From positions 62,001-126,000 of the forward strand of contig NZ_JYGT01000007.1 in NCBI RefSeq assembly GCF_000960085.1: 64,000 nt of DNA. The letters are read 5' to 3'. Source of the DNA: Streptococcus infantis. Its GTDB lineage: Bacteria > Bacillota > Bacilli > Lactobacillales > Streptococcaceae. Position 1 is the stretch's first letter, and each line of letters begins with the position of its first letter. Below the pieces are notes generated by a model. The model was not told the origin of the DNA. It saw only the letters and a list, made by a program, of their open reading frames with translations, and ran no database searches. Positions 47,908-56,983 of the stretch are shown in pieces. The translations under genes and the position numbers were made by a program.

Positions 47908-48044
47908 TTGACAGGCTTCAGAAAACATGATAGGATAATCAAGTCTATCAATCAAACAGAAGTCTCATAAAGAGCCATTGAGAGAATGCTATTTGATAAC
48001 TCAAGTAGCCTTTTCTTATTTAGAAATAGATCGGAGTTTTAACG
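47908..48044 (+). promoter_or_regulatory. Symporter promoter and 100-nt leader
   Basis: TTGACA (47908-47913), 17-bp spacer, TAGGAT (47931-47936). The leader of about 100 nt has no riboswitch I recognise; GATCGGAG near 48031 is the ribosome site. Confidence 0.6.
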
Positions 48045-49385
48045 ATGTCTGAAAAATCGCAATGGGGATCAAAACTGGGCTTCATCCTTGCATCTGCTGG
48101 TTCTGCTATTGGTCTTGGAGCTGTTTGGAAGTTCCCTTACATGAGTGCTGCTAATGGTGGTGGTGGATTTTTACTGGTCTTTCTTATCTCGACAATTTTA
48201 ATTGGTTTCCCTCTTCTACTGGCTGAGTTTGCCCTTGGTCGAAGCGCTGGCGTGTCAGCAATCAAAACCTTTGGCAAGCTTGGAAACAATCAAAAGTACA
48301 ACTTTATTGGTTGGATTGGTGCCTTTGCTCTTTTCATCCTTCTCTCATTTTATAGTGTCATTGGGGGTTGGATTCTGGTATACCTTGGTATCGAGATTGG
48401 AAGATTATTCCACCTAATCGGAAATGGAGATTATGCCCAGCAATTCTCTTCCATCATTTCTAATCCAGTTATTGCTTTAGGAGCTCAAGCAGCCTTTATC
48501 TTCTTGAATATTTTCATCGTATCACACGGCGTTCAAAAAGGGATTGAAAGAGCATCTAAGGTTATGATGCCCCTACTTTTTATCATCTTTGTCATTATTA
48601 TCGGGCGCTCTCTTAGCTTGCCAAATGCTATGGAAGGTGTCGTTTACTTCCTCAAACCGGACTTTTCAAAACTAACAAGTGCTGGACTTCTCTATGCACT
48701 AGGTCAATCTTTCTTTGCTCTATCCCTTGGAGTTACAGCCATGCTGACCTACGCTTCCTACCTCGACAAGAAGACCAATCTGGTCCAATCAGGAATGTCT
48801 ATCGTAGCCTTGAACATCTCAGTTTCTATCATGGCGGGACTTGCGATTTTCCCTGCGATGTCAGCCTTTAATATCCAATCTGAAGGTGGACCAAGTCTCC
48901 TCTTTATTGTTTTGCCGCAACTCTTTGACAATATGCCTTTTGGTACTATTTTCTATATTCTCTTTCTCTTGCTTTTCCTCTTTGCGACGATAACTTCCTC
49001 AGTCGTTATGCTTGAGATCAACGTTGGAAATATCACCAACCAAGACAATCGTAAGCGTGCTAAGTGGAGTATGATTTTAGGAATCTTGACTTTTGTCTTT
49101 GGTATCCCTTCAGCCCTATCCTATGGTGTGATGGCTGATGTCCATATCTTTGGGAAGATCTTCTTTGACGCCATGGATTTCTTGGTTTCCAACCTCCTCA
49201 TGCCTTTCGGTGCTCTCTGCTTGTCTCTTTTTACAGGCTATATTTTCAAGAAAACACTGGCAATGGAGGAACTTCATCTTGATGAAACACCTTGGAAACA
49301 AGGACTTTTCCAAGTCTGGCTTTTCCTTCTTCGTTTCATCATTCCAATTATCATCATCGTGGTCTTTATCGCCCAATTTATGTAA
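48045..49385 (+). CDS. Sodium-dependent transporter, neurotransmitter:sodium symporter (SNF) family
   Basis: 446 aa, about 11-12 helices, LeuT fold. N-terminal WGSKLGFILASAGSAIGLGAVWKFPYMSAANGGGGFLLVFLI is the TM1/TM2 sodium- and substrate-binding signature; GQSFFALSLGVTAMLTYASYL is TM6. Imports an amino acid or related amine with Na+; substrate unknown. Single gene, divergent from the MerR/TipA regulator. Confidence 0.92.
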   Translation: MSEKSQWGSKLGFILASAGSAIGLGAVWKFPYMSAANGGGGFLLVFLISTILIGFPLLLAEFALGRSAGVSAIKTFGKLGNNQKYNFIGWIGAFALFILLSFYSVIGGWILVYLGIEIGRLFHLIGNGDYAQQFSSIISNPVIALGAQAAFIFLNIFIVSHGVQKGIERASKVMMPLLFIIFVIIIGRSLSLPNAMEGVVYFLKPDFSKLTSAGLLYALGQSFFALSLGVTAMLTYASYLDKKTNLVQSGMSIVALNISVSIMAGLAIFPAMSAFNIQSEGGPSLLFIVLPQLFDNMPFGTIFYILFLLLFLFATITSSVVMLEINVGNITNQDNRKRAKWSMILGILTFVFGIPSALSYGVMADVHIFGKIFFDAMDFLVSNLLMPFGALCLSLFTGYIFKKTLAMEELHLDETPWKQGLFQVWLFLLRFIIPIIIIVVFIAQFM

Positions 49386-49390
49386 ATACA

Positions 49391-49424
49391 AAAAAGGACT
49401 TGAGAATATCTCTCAAGTCTTTTC
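49391..49424. terminator. Convergent terminator (symporter / manA)
   Basis: ACTTGAGA (49398-49405) with TCTCAAGT (49411-49418), extended by A:T pairs; T-runs on both strands. Confidence 0.88.
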
Positions 49425-49427
49425 TTT

Positions 49428-50372
49428 TTATGGATGGCTAACAATCAATTCTAGACCTTGCCCTTCCAAGGTCCAAGCTTCAACATCACTTGGTAAGATA
49501 AAGTGACTACCTTTTTGGATTGGATAGTCTTTTCCGTCTACAGTCAGTTTCCCTTGACCAGCCAAGACACTCAACAAGCTGTAATCAGCCGTCTTCTCAA
49601 AGTCAACTTTTCCAGTAATTTCCCACTTGTAGACAGCAAAGAAATCATTAGAGACAAGTAAAGTTGAACGCAAATCATCTGCTTTGACAGTCACAGGACG
49701 GCTATTTGCAGGCTCACCAATATTCAAAACATCGATTGATTTTTCGAGGTGAAGTTCACGCAAGTTGCCATTATCATCCTTACGGTCAAAGTCATAAACT
49801 CGGTAGGTGGTATCACTAGACTGTTGCGTTTCAAGGATTAAGATACCTGCACCGATAGCATGCATGGTCCCACTTGGTACATAGAAGAAATCTCCAGCCT
49901 TAACAGGAACCTTTGTCAGCAAGGCATCCCAGTTTTTGTCTTCGATTTGCTGGCGGAGTTCTTCTTTAGACTTAGCATTGTGGCCGTAAATAATCTCTGA
50001 ACCTTCATCTGCAGCGATGATATACCAGCACTCTGTCTTTCCAAGTTCGCCTTCATGCTCTAGTCCATAAGCATCATCTGGGTGAACTTGAACACTGAGC
50101 CAGTCATTGGCATCAAGGATTTTGGTCAAGAGCGGAAATACAGGCTCAGGACGGTTGCCAAACAACTCACGGTGTTCTGCATACAAAGTAGCGAGGTCTG
50201 TTCCTTCATAGCGCCCATTGGCTACCTTAGACACTCCATTTGGATGAGCTGAGATCGCCCAATACTCACCAATCTTGTCATTTGGAATGTCGTAACCAAA
50301 CTCATCACGTAGTTTAGTCCCACCCCAGATTTTTTCTTGCATTACAGAATTTAAAAATAACGGTTCTGACAT
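49428..50372 (-). CDS. manA: Mannose-6-phosphate isomerase, class I
   Basis: Interconverts mannose-6-P and fructose-6-P. 314 aa, the short Firmicute type. Zinc ligands in WLSVQVHPDDAYGLEHEGELGKTECWYI (Gln, His, Glu) and a further His in VPSGTMHAIGAGILILETQQSSDTTYRVYDFDR. N-terminal LFLNSVMQEKIWGGTKLRDEFGYDIP is canonical. Own promoter: extended -10 TGCTATAAT (50408-50403). Confidence 0.95.
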   Translation of the reverse strand: MSEPLFLNSVMQEKIWGGTKLRDEFGYDIPNDKIGEYWAISAHPNGVSKVANGRYEGTDLATLYAEHRELFGNRPEPVFPLLTKILDANDWLSVQVHPDDAYGLEHEGELGKTECWYIIAADEGSEIIYGHNAKSKEELRQQIEDKNWDALLTKVPVKAGDFFYVPSGTMHAIGAGILILETQQSSDTTYRVYDFDRKDDNGNLRELHLEKSIDVLNIGEPANSRPVTVKADDLRSTLLVSNDFFAVYKWEITGKVDFEKTADYSLLSVLAGQGKLTVDGKDYPIQKGSHFILPSDVEAWTLEGQGLELIVSHP

Positions 50373-50412
50373 CTTGATCTCCTGTCTGATTTTTCTCCCT
50401 TCATTATAGCAA

Positions 50413-50439
50413 AAAAAGAGTTCCAGTTGAACTCTTTTT
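50413..50439. terminator. Terminator upstream of manA
   Basis: AAAAAGAGTTC (50413-50423), CAGTT loop, GAACTCTTTTT (50429-50439). It ends transcription of the DUF3592 gene and lies just before the manA promoter. Confidence 0.9.
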
Positions 50440-50522
50440 CATATCTTATAAAGTAGGGAGAAGATTTTATAAAAATAGTAACGATATGGATTTCATACTT
50501 TTAAAAAATCTACAAGAAACTA

Positions 50523-51101
50523 TTAGTTCACAAGATTTGGAAGAATGAACACTATAAAGAAAGCTAGAGCAACTATCAGAAAAACGAGGAAATAAGCTAA
50601 ACATTTAGTCAGCCATGCATAACGACCTGGTTTTAAAGGTCTTTCTACGTAGGAATGTTTTGGTTTTTTAGGGTCATAATAAACAGCAACCTTACTACCC
50701 ACTGGGAAATACTCTTCTAAAGGTGATTTGGTTAAAGAGATGAAACTGTTCCTATAAATTTTATATCTTAAAACCTGAGGAATTTCCCCATCTTCAAAAT
50801 TATCCATTTTGACATCAGATACGATTGAACCTAAGGGAGTACTGATTGTATTTGAAATCGCATATAGAAATTTCGGACCTAAAACCTTGTATCGGTTCCC
50901 ATCAACAGTGTACACGACAACTGGCAGGCTAATTCCGTTATAAAGAGCATAGGAATATCGGATAACAACTCCTTCCGTTCTTTCAGTGCATCTCTTGGCA
51001 TTTCTGTAATTACTAAAGATAAAAATGTCGAACATGAAATAGGTGAAGGCAGCAAAGCCTAACGACATTAAGCCAAATAATAGAAAGAAAGTTGTTGGCA
51101 T
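50523..51101 (-). CDS. Membrane protein with DUF3592-like domain
   Basis: 192 aa. N-terminal helix (~5-27), an extracytoplasmic beta-rich domain (RTEGVVIRYSYALYNG..VAVYYDPKKPKHSYVERPLKPGRY) whose YYDPxKP motif is typical of DUF3592, and a C-terminal helix (~165-190). Function unknown. ATG at 51101 follows AAGGAG; a ten-codon extension upstream is not supported. Confidence 0.75.
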   Translation of the reverse strand: MPTTFFLLFGLMSLGFAAFTYFMFDIFIFSNYRNAKRCTERTEGVVIRYSYALYNGISLPVVVYTVDGNRYKVLGPKFLYAISNTISTPLGSIVSDVKMDNFEDGEIPQVLRYKIYRNSFISLTKSPLEEYFPVGSKVAVYYDPKKPKHSYVERPLKPGRYAWLTKCLAYFLVFLIVALAFFIVFILPNLVN

Positions 51102-51160
51102 CTTTTTTCTCCTTAAAATATCATGATGCATCTATTTTAACAGAAAATACATAAAAAGAA

Positions 51161-51185
51161 AAAGACCGGATTGCTCCGATCTTTT
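51161..51185 (-). terminator. Imperfect terminator after VOC gene
   Basis: CGGA-TTGC-TCCG core with A- and T-runs (one mismatch next to the core). 22 bases are identical to the hairpin at 51613-51640. Confidence 0.6.
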
Positions 51186-51250
51186 AATAGTTCATATTCT
51201 CATATTCTGTTTTAAGAATCATTAAGGTTAACTTCAAATGACTAGGCATC

Positions 51251-51598
51251 CTATTTCATACGATAAAAATCAATGACTAGACCAGCAGGGCCTTTAACTA
51301 ACAGGGATTCTGTTCCCCAATCCGTTTCACAAGGACCGTGTAAAATCTCGATACCAATCTCTTTTAACCGCTTCTGGTTCTGGTCGACATCCTCAACCTC
51401 AATGTGTAGAATGATTCCTGACTGAAAATTTTCCAAAGGAATCAAATGATTTTGGGATAACATGAGACAGTGACTGCCAATCGTGAACTGAGCAAAACTG
51501 TTATCAACATAGTCCGCCTTTTTATCCAAGATACTCTCTAATTCAGCACAGACTTGGGGAACATCTGACACGATAATATCTAATTGATTTAAATTCAT
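51251..51598 (-). CDS. VOC (glyoxalase/bleomycin-resistance) superfamily protein
   Basis: 115-aa single-repeat vicinal-oxygen-chelate protein: LDIIVSDVPQVCAELESILDKKADYVDNSFAQFTIGSHCLMLSQNHLIPLE..GIILHIEVEDVDQNQKRLKEIGIEILHGPCETDWGTESLLVKGPAGLVIDFYRMK. Metal ligands are not all evident, so it may be non-catalytic. Possible read-through from spxB; short monocistronic otherwise. Confidence 0.82.
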   Translation of the reverse strand: MNLNQLDIIVSDVPQVCAELESILDKKADYVDNSFAQFTIGSHCLMLSQNHLIPLENFQSGIILHIEVEDVDQNQKRLKEIGIEILHGPCETDWGTESLLVKGPAGLVIDFYRMK

Positions 51599-51612
51599 TT
51601 ACTGTCCTCCAC

Positions 51613-51640
51613 AAAAAGACCGGATTGCTCCGATTTTTTT
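51613..51640 (-). terminator. Terminator after spxB
   Basis: Same CGGA-TTGC-TCCG core as at 51161-51185, flanked by A- and T-runs, 18 bp past the spxB stop. Confidence 0.65.
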
Positions 51641-51657
51641 AAGTTCCACGAGAGGAA

Positions 51658-53433
51658 TTATTTAATTGCTCGTGATTGCAATCCTTCTTCTTCTAAGAAG
51701 AGGCGGAATGGTACAAGCTCTTCAGCTTCGTATTTTTCCTTGAAGGCTTTGATTGCTTCTTCTGAGTGTTGTTTTGGATCCAACTCAAGTACTTCTACTG
51801 GAAGTGGACGATGTGGAGTGATGTGAGCATCGATAACAACAGTTTTACCTTCTTTGTTCAATTTAACAGCTTCTGCAACAACTGCATCGATGTCTTCGAT
51901 ACGGTCAACTGTAAATCCTACAGCACCTTGCGCTTCAGCGATTTTCGCATAGTCAGCATTAGGGAAGTCACAACCAAACAAGTGTTTGTTTGTGTCTTCG
52001 TATTTGTCCTTGATGAAGGCATATTTACCATTTGAGAAGACAACGTTGATAACTGGAAGGTCGTATTGAACGTTTGTGATAACGTCTGGGTAGCACATGT
52101 TGAATGCACCGTCACCCATGATGTTCCATACTTGGCGATCTGGATTGTCTTTCTTAGCAGCGATACCACCAGGAAGGGCAATACCCATTGTCGCAAAGAG
52201 TGGAGATGTACGCCACATGTTCTTAGGTGTCATGTGAAGGTGACGAGTAGATGTTTGAGTAGTGTCACCTACGTCGATTGAGTAGATAGCGTCTTGATCA
52301 GCATGTTTGTTGATTGCATTGTAGACTTGGTACAATTGCAATTCACCCTCAGTTTTACCTTCGAGTTTGTTCATGTAATCACGCCAGTTTTGGTTGTTCT
52401 TAACGTTTGCACGCCACCATGGAGTAGACTCAACTGGGTTTACTTTATCAAGGATAGCTTTAGCTGCTTGACCTGCATCACCAAGGATAGAAGCGTCAAG
52501 AGCGTGACGTTTACCAAGTTTGTAAGGGTCGATATCCACTTGGATGAATTTTTCAGTGTTTTTGAATGCTTGGTAAACTTCAGCAAATGGGAAGTTTGAA
52601 CCAAGGAAAAGAACTGTGTCTGCTTCAAAGACCACTTCGTTGGCTGGTTTCCAACCAACACGGTAAGCAGAACCTGTCAAACCTTCGTAGTTCCATTCGA
52701 ACGCTTCGAAGTTTTTACCAGTTGTGATGATTGGTGCTTTGATTTTACGTGACAATTCAGTGATTACTTCACCAGCTTTAACACCACCGTAACCAGCGTA
52801 GATAACTGGACGTTCAGCGTTGTTCAAAATTTCAACAGCTTTGTCGATTTCAACTTCGTTCAAAGCAGGAGCGATGAATGAACGCTCGTATGAACCTGAA
52901 CCGTAGTATGAGTTTTCGTCGATTTCTTGGAAACCAAAGTTTACTGGAATTTCAACGACAGCTGGACCTTTTTTAGAAACGGCAGCACGGCAAGCTTCGT
53001 CAATAACTTTTGGCAATTGCTCTGCGTAAGCTACACGTTTGTTGTAAACAGCGATACCGTTGTACATTGGGTTTTGGTTAAGCTCTTGGAAGGCATCCAT
53101 GTTCAATTCGTTAACTGGACGTGATCCAAGGATAGCAAGGAATGGAGTGTTATCCATAGCTGCATCGTAAACACCGTTGATCAAGTGAGTCGCACCAGGT
53201 CCACCTGAACCAACTGCAACACCGATAGATCCGCCAAATTTAGCTTGCATAACCGCTGCAAGAGCACCTGTTTCTTCGTGGCGAACTTGCAAGAAACGGA
53301 TATCTTTGTCTTCAGCCAAAGCGTCCATAAGTGAGCTGAGTGTTCCTGATGGGATACCGTAGATAGTATCTACGCCCCATGTTTTCAATACGTTGAGCAT
53401 TGCTGCAGATGCAGTAATTTTCCCTTGAGTCAT
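51658..53433 (-). CDS. spxB: Pyruvate oxidase (H2O2-forming)
   Basis: Pyruvate + Pi + O2 to acetyl phosphate + CO2 + H2O2. 591 aa, the pneumococcal length. N-terminal TPP-binding domain ([33 protein letters not shown] with catalytic Glu near 53), central FAD domain, and the C-terminal TPP motif [29 protein letters not shown] near 447-475. Main peroxide source and ATP contributor in aerobic Mitis streptococci. Long upstream region with cre-like sites. Confidence 0.97.
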   Translation of the reverse strand: MTQGKITASAAMLNVLKTWGVDTIYGIPSGTLSSLMDALAEDKDIRFLQVRHEETGALAAVMQAKFGGSIGVAVGSGGPGATHLINGVYDAAMDNTPFLAILGSRPVNELNMDAFQELNQNPMYNGIAVYNKRVAYAEQLPKVIDEACRAAVSKKGPAVVEIPVNFGFQEIDENSYYGSGSYERSFIAPALNEVEIDKAVEILNNAERPVIYAGYGGVKAGEVITELSRKIKAPIITTGKNFEAFEWNYEGLTGSAYRVGWKPANEVVFEADTVLFLGSNFPFAEVYQAFKNTEKFIQVDIDPYKLGKRHALDASILGDAGQAAKAILDKVNPVESTPWWRANVKNNQNWRDYMNKLEGKTEGELQLYQVYNAINKHADQDAIYSIDVGDTTQTSTRHLHMTPKNMWRTSPLFATMGIALPGGIAAKKDNPDRQVWNIMGDGAFNMCYPDVITNVQYDLPVINVVFSNGKYAFIKDKYEDTNKHLFGCDFPNADYAKIAEAQGAVGFTVDRIEDIDAVVAEAVKLNKEGKTVVIDAHITPHRPLPVEVLELDPKQHSEEAIKAFKEKYEAEELVPFRLFLEEEGLQSRAIK

Positions 53434-53652
53434 AATGATAACTCTCCTTCAAAATAATTTCATATATTTACAAAAAACGCTTTTATATGTTATTTGAAAA
53501 CGATTCAGTAAATTTACAATCCTAATTTATCACATTTGATTTTAGATTTCTAAGTATATGCTCAGAAACTTTCATTCTCTATTACAGTACAGTTTGGAAG
53601 CGTTTTGAAAATCTGTTTTAGAATAGAAAAAAGCGGTTAAGACCGCCTTTTT
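53434..53652 (-). promoter_or_regulatory. spxB upstream region
   Basis: With the BOX element this is a 323-bp gap. It holds AAGGAGAG before the spxB ATG, a cre-like TGAAAACGATTCAG (53502-53515, 12 of 14), a better cre-like TGGAAGCGTTTTGA (53595-53608, 13 of 14), an inverted repeat TTAGA-TT-TCTAA (53542-53553) and a possible -10 TATACT (53557-53552). I cannot choose one spxB promoter with confidence. Confidence 0.5.
53629..53652. terminator. Terminator after copA
   Basis: GCGGT-TAAG-ACCGC (53633-53646) with A-run and T-run on both sides; works for copA transcripts after the BOX element. Confidence 0.85.
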
Positions 53653-53758
53653 ATACTCAATGAAAATAAAAGAGCAAACTAGGAAGCTAGCCGCAGGCTG
53701 TACTTGGGTACGGCAAGGTGAAGCTGACGTGGTTTGAATTTGATTTTCGAAGAGTATT
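53653..53758 (-). repeat. BOX element (boxA-boxC, no boxB)
   Basis: On the minus strand it starts TACTCTTCGAAAATC, continues TCAAACCACGTCAGC and CCTTGCCGTAC (boxA), then CTGCGGCTAGCTTCCTAG and TTTGCTCTTTTATTTTC, ending ATTGAGTATA (boxC). About 106 bp, too short for a boxB. It starts on the copA stop codon and ends just before the copA terminator. Confidence 0.92.
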
Positions 53759-55979
53759 AATCGACTTTAGTAAAATTAAGCATAAGAGAGCTGATTAGAA
53801 CAGAAACTGAACTAAAGGCCATGGCCAATCCTGCAAGTTCTGGATTGAGCACTAAACCAAGTCCTGAAAAGACTCCTGCTGCAATCGGAATACCAATGAG
53901 GTTATAGATAGAAGCCCAGAAAAGATTGAGTAGAATACGATTAAAGGTCTTCTTACTCATATCAAAAGCACGTGCCAACCCTAGTAAATTATTGGTTGTA
54001 AGGACAAGATCTGCTGATTCAATGGCAATATCTGTCCCAGAGCCCATGGCAATTCCGACATCGGCTACACTGAGGGCCGGCGCATCATTGATACCATCTC
54101 CAACAAAGGCCAATTTGCCATTCTTTTGAAGTTTGTGAATTTCATGTGCCTTTTCCTCTGGCAAGACATTTGCAATCACTTCTTCTATCCCAATTTGCTC
54201 TGCAATCGCATGGGCTACTCCAGCATTATCTCCAGTAAGCATGACCGTTCTAAGGCCACGTTTTTTCAATTTGGCAATAGCTTCTCGAGCATTTTCCTTA
54301 GGGACATCCTGCAAGGCAATTAAGCCTTTTAACTGACCATCTACGGATAGGAAGACAACTGTTTTTGCTTCTTTCTCAAGCAAATCAAATCGTTCTTGAT
54401 AATCATGTGGAATAGCAAGATCATCTAAGAGTTTGGCATTCCCCAGCAAGACTTGTTTACCATTAATAATCCCAGTCACACCTTTTCCATGCAAGGCTTG
54501 GAAGTTTTCCACTGGGTAAAGGCTAATTCCTAGTTCAGATGCACGATTAACAATAGCTTGAGCTAGCGGGTGTTGAGATACATCTTCCAGTGAAGCAGCC
54601 AAACTTAGCACTTCTCTTTCATCACCAATAACATCTGTCACTACTGGCTTCCCTTCGGTCAAGGTTCCTGTCTTATCAAAAACAACCGTTTGGACTTTTT
54701 GGATTTCCTGTAAAACTGTACCATTTTTGAGAAGAATCCCCATCTTGGCACTTCGTCCTGTTCCAACCATGAGTGCTGTCGGTGTCGCAAGTCCTAGTGC
54801 ACAAGGACAGGCAATAATCAAAACAGCAACTCCGTAGAGAAGTGACGTCACAAAGCTTTCTCCTAGGAAAACAAACCAGATCCAAAAAGTAAGAAGTCCT
54901 AAAATGACAACTGCTGGTACAAAAATCCCTGAAATCTTGTCGGTCAAATCTTGAATAGGAGCACGACTCGTTTGCGCTTTCTTCACAAAGTCTACAATCT
55001 GAGCCAACATAGTCTCAGAGCCCACTTTTTCAGCTCTAAAGATGATTGTACCACTATTATTGATGGTTGAACCAATGACAGCATCTCCAACTGATTTATC
55101 GACTGGAATACTTTCCCCAGTCACCATTGATTCATCAATACTCGTTTCACCTTCTAACACAGTCCCATCAACGGCAATTTTTTCACCTGGTCGAACGCGA
55201 ATGAGATCCCCAACTTTGACTTGTTCTAGAGGTATTTGAACATAAACATCATCACGCAAAACCTCTGCTGTTTTTGCTTGTAGGTCTAATAATTTTTCGA
55301 CTGCCTGCGAAGTATTTTTTCGCATTTTTTCCTCAAAAACTGCTCCCAAAAGAATGAAGAAGAGGATAAATGCAGCACTTTCAAAGTAAACGGGCAGACC
55401 AGTGAAGAGGGCAACTAAGCTATAGAAATAGGCCACTAGGGTTCCCAGAGCAACCAAGGTATCCATGTTGGAATTGTGCTTTTTAAAACTAGCCCAGGCG
55501 CTTCTGATATATGGAACTCCAGCTACCAGCATAATTGGTGTTGTGGCTAAAAAGGTGCCCCAACGCATGACTTGGTGACTAATTCCTCCTGTAGACATCC
55601 CAATCATGAGAATCACAAGAGGCACAGTAAAGATACTAGTAATCCAAAAACGCTGTAAAAGACTGAGAGACTTTTTAGTTTTTTCAACAACGGTGTATGT
55701 CCCCTTTTGCATCCTCATGCCGCATGAAAATTCATGCTCACCCAAGTCTTGAGGAGTAAAACGAATGACTTTTTCCTCATCTTGAGCGATTGGTTCTAGG
55801 ATTCCTTCTTCTTCGAAGAGAATCTCTTTATAACAGTTTGAAGGTGTCACACGATGAAAGGTGATCTCAGCAGGAACTCCTTTTTGTAGTTGAATATGGG
55901 CTGGATGGTAGCCTTTGTCTGCCGTGATACGGATTTTTTGAACACCATTTTCAAGACTTGCTTTTACAATTTCAGTCAT
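53757..55979 (-). CDS. copA: Copper-exporting P1B-type ATPase CopA
   Basis: 740 aa. N-terminal cupredoxin-like domain (~1-98) with Cys49, Cys86, Met88, Met90, homologous to CupA, in place of the usual ferredoxin-like domain. Then membrane helices, actuator TGES (287-290), CPC (391-393), phosphorylated Asp435 in [27 protein letters not shown]. Exports Cu(I). Third gene of copY-cupA-copA, 9 bp after cupA. The stop codon lies at the edge of a BOX element. Confidence 0.97.
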   Translation of the reverse strand: MTEIVKASLENGVQKIRITADKGYHPAHIQLQKGVPAEITFHRVTPSNCYKEILFEEEGILEPIAQDEEKVIRFTPQDLGEHEFSCGMRMQKGTYTVVEKTKKSLSLLQRFWITSIFTVPLVILMIGMSTGGISHQVMRWGTFLATTPIMLVAGVPYIRSAWASFKKHNSNMDTLVALGTLVAYFYSLVALFTGLPVYFESAAFILFFILLGAVFEEKMRKNTSQAVEKLLDLQAKTAEVLRDDVYVQIPLEQVKVGDLIRVRPGEKIAVDGTVLEGETSIDESMVTGESIPVDKSVGDAVIGSTINNSGTIIFRAEKVGSETMLAQIVDFVKKAQTSRAPIQDLTDKISGIFVPAVVILGLLTFWIWFVFLGESFVTSLLYGVAVLIIACPCALGLATPTALMVGTGRSAKMGILLKNGTVLQEIQKVQTVVFDKTGTLTEGKPVVTDVIGDEREVLSLAASLEDVSQHPLAQAIVNRASELGISLYPVENFQALHGKGVTGIINGKQVLLGNAKLLDDLAIPHDYQERFDLLEKEAKTVVFLSVDGQLKGLIALQDVPKENAREAIAKLKKRGLRTVMLTGDNAGVAHAIAEQIGIEEVIANVLPEEKAHEIHKLQKNGKLAFVGDGINDAPALSVADVGIAMGSGTDIAIESADLVLTTNNLLGLARAFDMSKKTFNRILLNLFWASIYNLIGIPIAAGVFSGLGLVLNPELAGLAMAFSSVSVLISSLMLNFTKVD

Positions 55980-55988
55980 ATCATTCTC

Positions 55989-56360
55989 CTATTCTACAAT
56001 CATCTTACCGTGCATCATATTCATGCCACAAGAGAAACCATACTCACCTGCTTCTTCAGGAGTGATTTCAACCACATATTGGTCTCCCATAGGCAGATCA
56101 GCATGCACACCAAAGTCTGGGAAAACGATTTGGTCCAAGCAAGGTGAAGGATCTTTTCGATCAAAAATAATACGAGCTGGTTGCGATTTTTTGAGGATAA
56201 TAGTTCCTGGAGTGTATCCCCCCATGACTTCCACTCGAATTTCTTGATAGCCATTCTTTTGTTGAGCTCTCTTAGCATCTTCTTTCGGTTTTTTGAAAAA
56301 CCAAAAGAGGATAAAAGCAATCAATCCTAGAACAATAATAGATACAAATAGATTTAACAT
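55989..56360 (-). CDS. cupA: Membrane-anchored copper chaperone CupA
   Basis: 123 aa: one membrane helix (~4-22) and a cupredoxin domain. Ligands Cys74 (PSPCLDQ), Cys111, Met113, Met115 and Met116 (SCGMNMMHG) match the two Cu(I) sites described for pneumococcal CupA. Passes Cu(I) to CopA. Strong AAGGAG site, between copY and copA. Confidence 0.96.
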   Translation of the reverse strand: MLNLFVSIIVLGLIAFILFWFFKKPKEDAKRAQQKNGYQEIRVEVMGGYTPGTIILKKSQPARIIFDRKDPSPCLDQIVFPDFGVHADLPMGDQYVVEITPEEAGEYGFSCGMNMMHGKMIVE

Positions 56361-56370
56361 AGCGTCTCCT

Positions 56371-56766
56371 TTACATACAATTACATCTTACTTCTGCCAC
56401 AGCACTCGCTTTTTTCTTTGAAATCACTTCTTCCAAGCCTTCCAAGTCAGCCAGAGTAAAATCACATTCCATAATCAAATCAGCAAGTAACTGCTTCATC
56501 CTGCGGGAACAAACCTTGTCTTTGATATCCTGGACAAGTAACTTCTTGCTATCTTCCTGTGTCAACAGGGCTGAATAGATAAAGGACTTGCCCTGTTTTT
56601 CCCGAGTCAAACATTCCTTCTCCACCAAACGAGCCAAGAGTGTCTGGATCGTGGATTTGGACCAGCTAAACCTTTTCTCTAATACTTTTATGAGATCAGT
56701 ACTAGTCTGTTCTCCCTGCATCCAGATAATCTTCATGACCTGCCATTCTGCATCTGAAATCTGCAT
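56371..56766 (-). CDS. copY: Copper-responsive repressor CopY
   Basis: 131-aa BlaI/MecI/CopY winged-helix repressor: ISDAEWQVMKIIWMQGEQTSTDLIKVLEKRFSWSKSTIQTLLARLVEKECLTREKQGKSF, C-terminal dimer region and a metal site. The C-terminal end has only one CxC (RCNC) rather than the CxCx4CxC of enterococcal CopY. ATG at 56766 follows GGAGG; a ten-codon extension reads through the operator. Controls the copper operon through two boxes upstream. Confidence 0.94.
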   Translation of the reverse strand: MQISDAEWQVMKIIWMQGEQTSTDLIKVLEKRFSWSKSTIQTLLARLVEKECLTREKQGKSFIYSALLTQEDSKKLLVQDIKDKVCSRRMKQLLADLIMECDFTLADLEGLEEVISKKKASAVAEVRCNCM

Positions 56767-56784
56767 CAGCACACCTCCAAAATC

Positions 56785-56836
56785 TACATTTGTCAATTAC
56801 AATTACCAGTATACTCTCAAAATCTACATTTGTCAA
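56785..56836 (-). promoter_or_regulatory. cop promoter with two CopY operators
   Basis: GACAAATGTA (minus) at 56794-56785 and at 56834-56825 both match KACANNYGTA. Between and over them: TTGACA (56836-56831), 17-bp spacer, TATACT (56813-56808). The operators lie on the -35 and just after +1, 40 bp apart. Confidence 0.92.
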
Positions 56837-56944
56837 CTAAATTTCCTAAAAATTTTTAAAATAATTTGAAATGTATTAAAATTTTTTCTTATATACTCGT
56901 TGAGTTCACTTTTTAAACTCTCTTTCATGTTTACAAAAACATAA

Positions 56945-56974
56945 CTCAAAAACCTCCACATGGAGTGGAGGTTT
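56945..56974 (-). terminator. Terminator after lctO
   Basis: AAACCTCCAC (56950-56959), ATGGA loop, GTGGAGGTTT (56965-56974); T-rich on the minus side. Confidence 0.9.
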
Positions 56975-56983
56975 GTTTTACTA

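Noticed and set aside
47943..48030. Symporter leader as a glycine or other known riboswitch.
   Set aside because: I could not find the conserved core of any riboswitch class that I know.
51766..53124. Several long plus-strand frames opposite spxB (for example 52294-52599).
   Set aside because: They are antisense to a full-length conserved enzyme, have no ribosome sites, and reflect codon bias.
56846..56860. A CodY-like AATTTCCTAAAAATT upstream of the cop promoter.
   Set aside because: Two mismatches in a very A/T-rich stretch; expected by chance.
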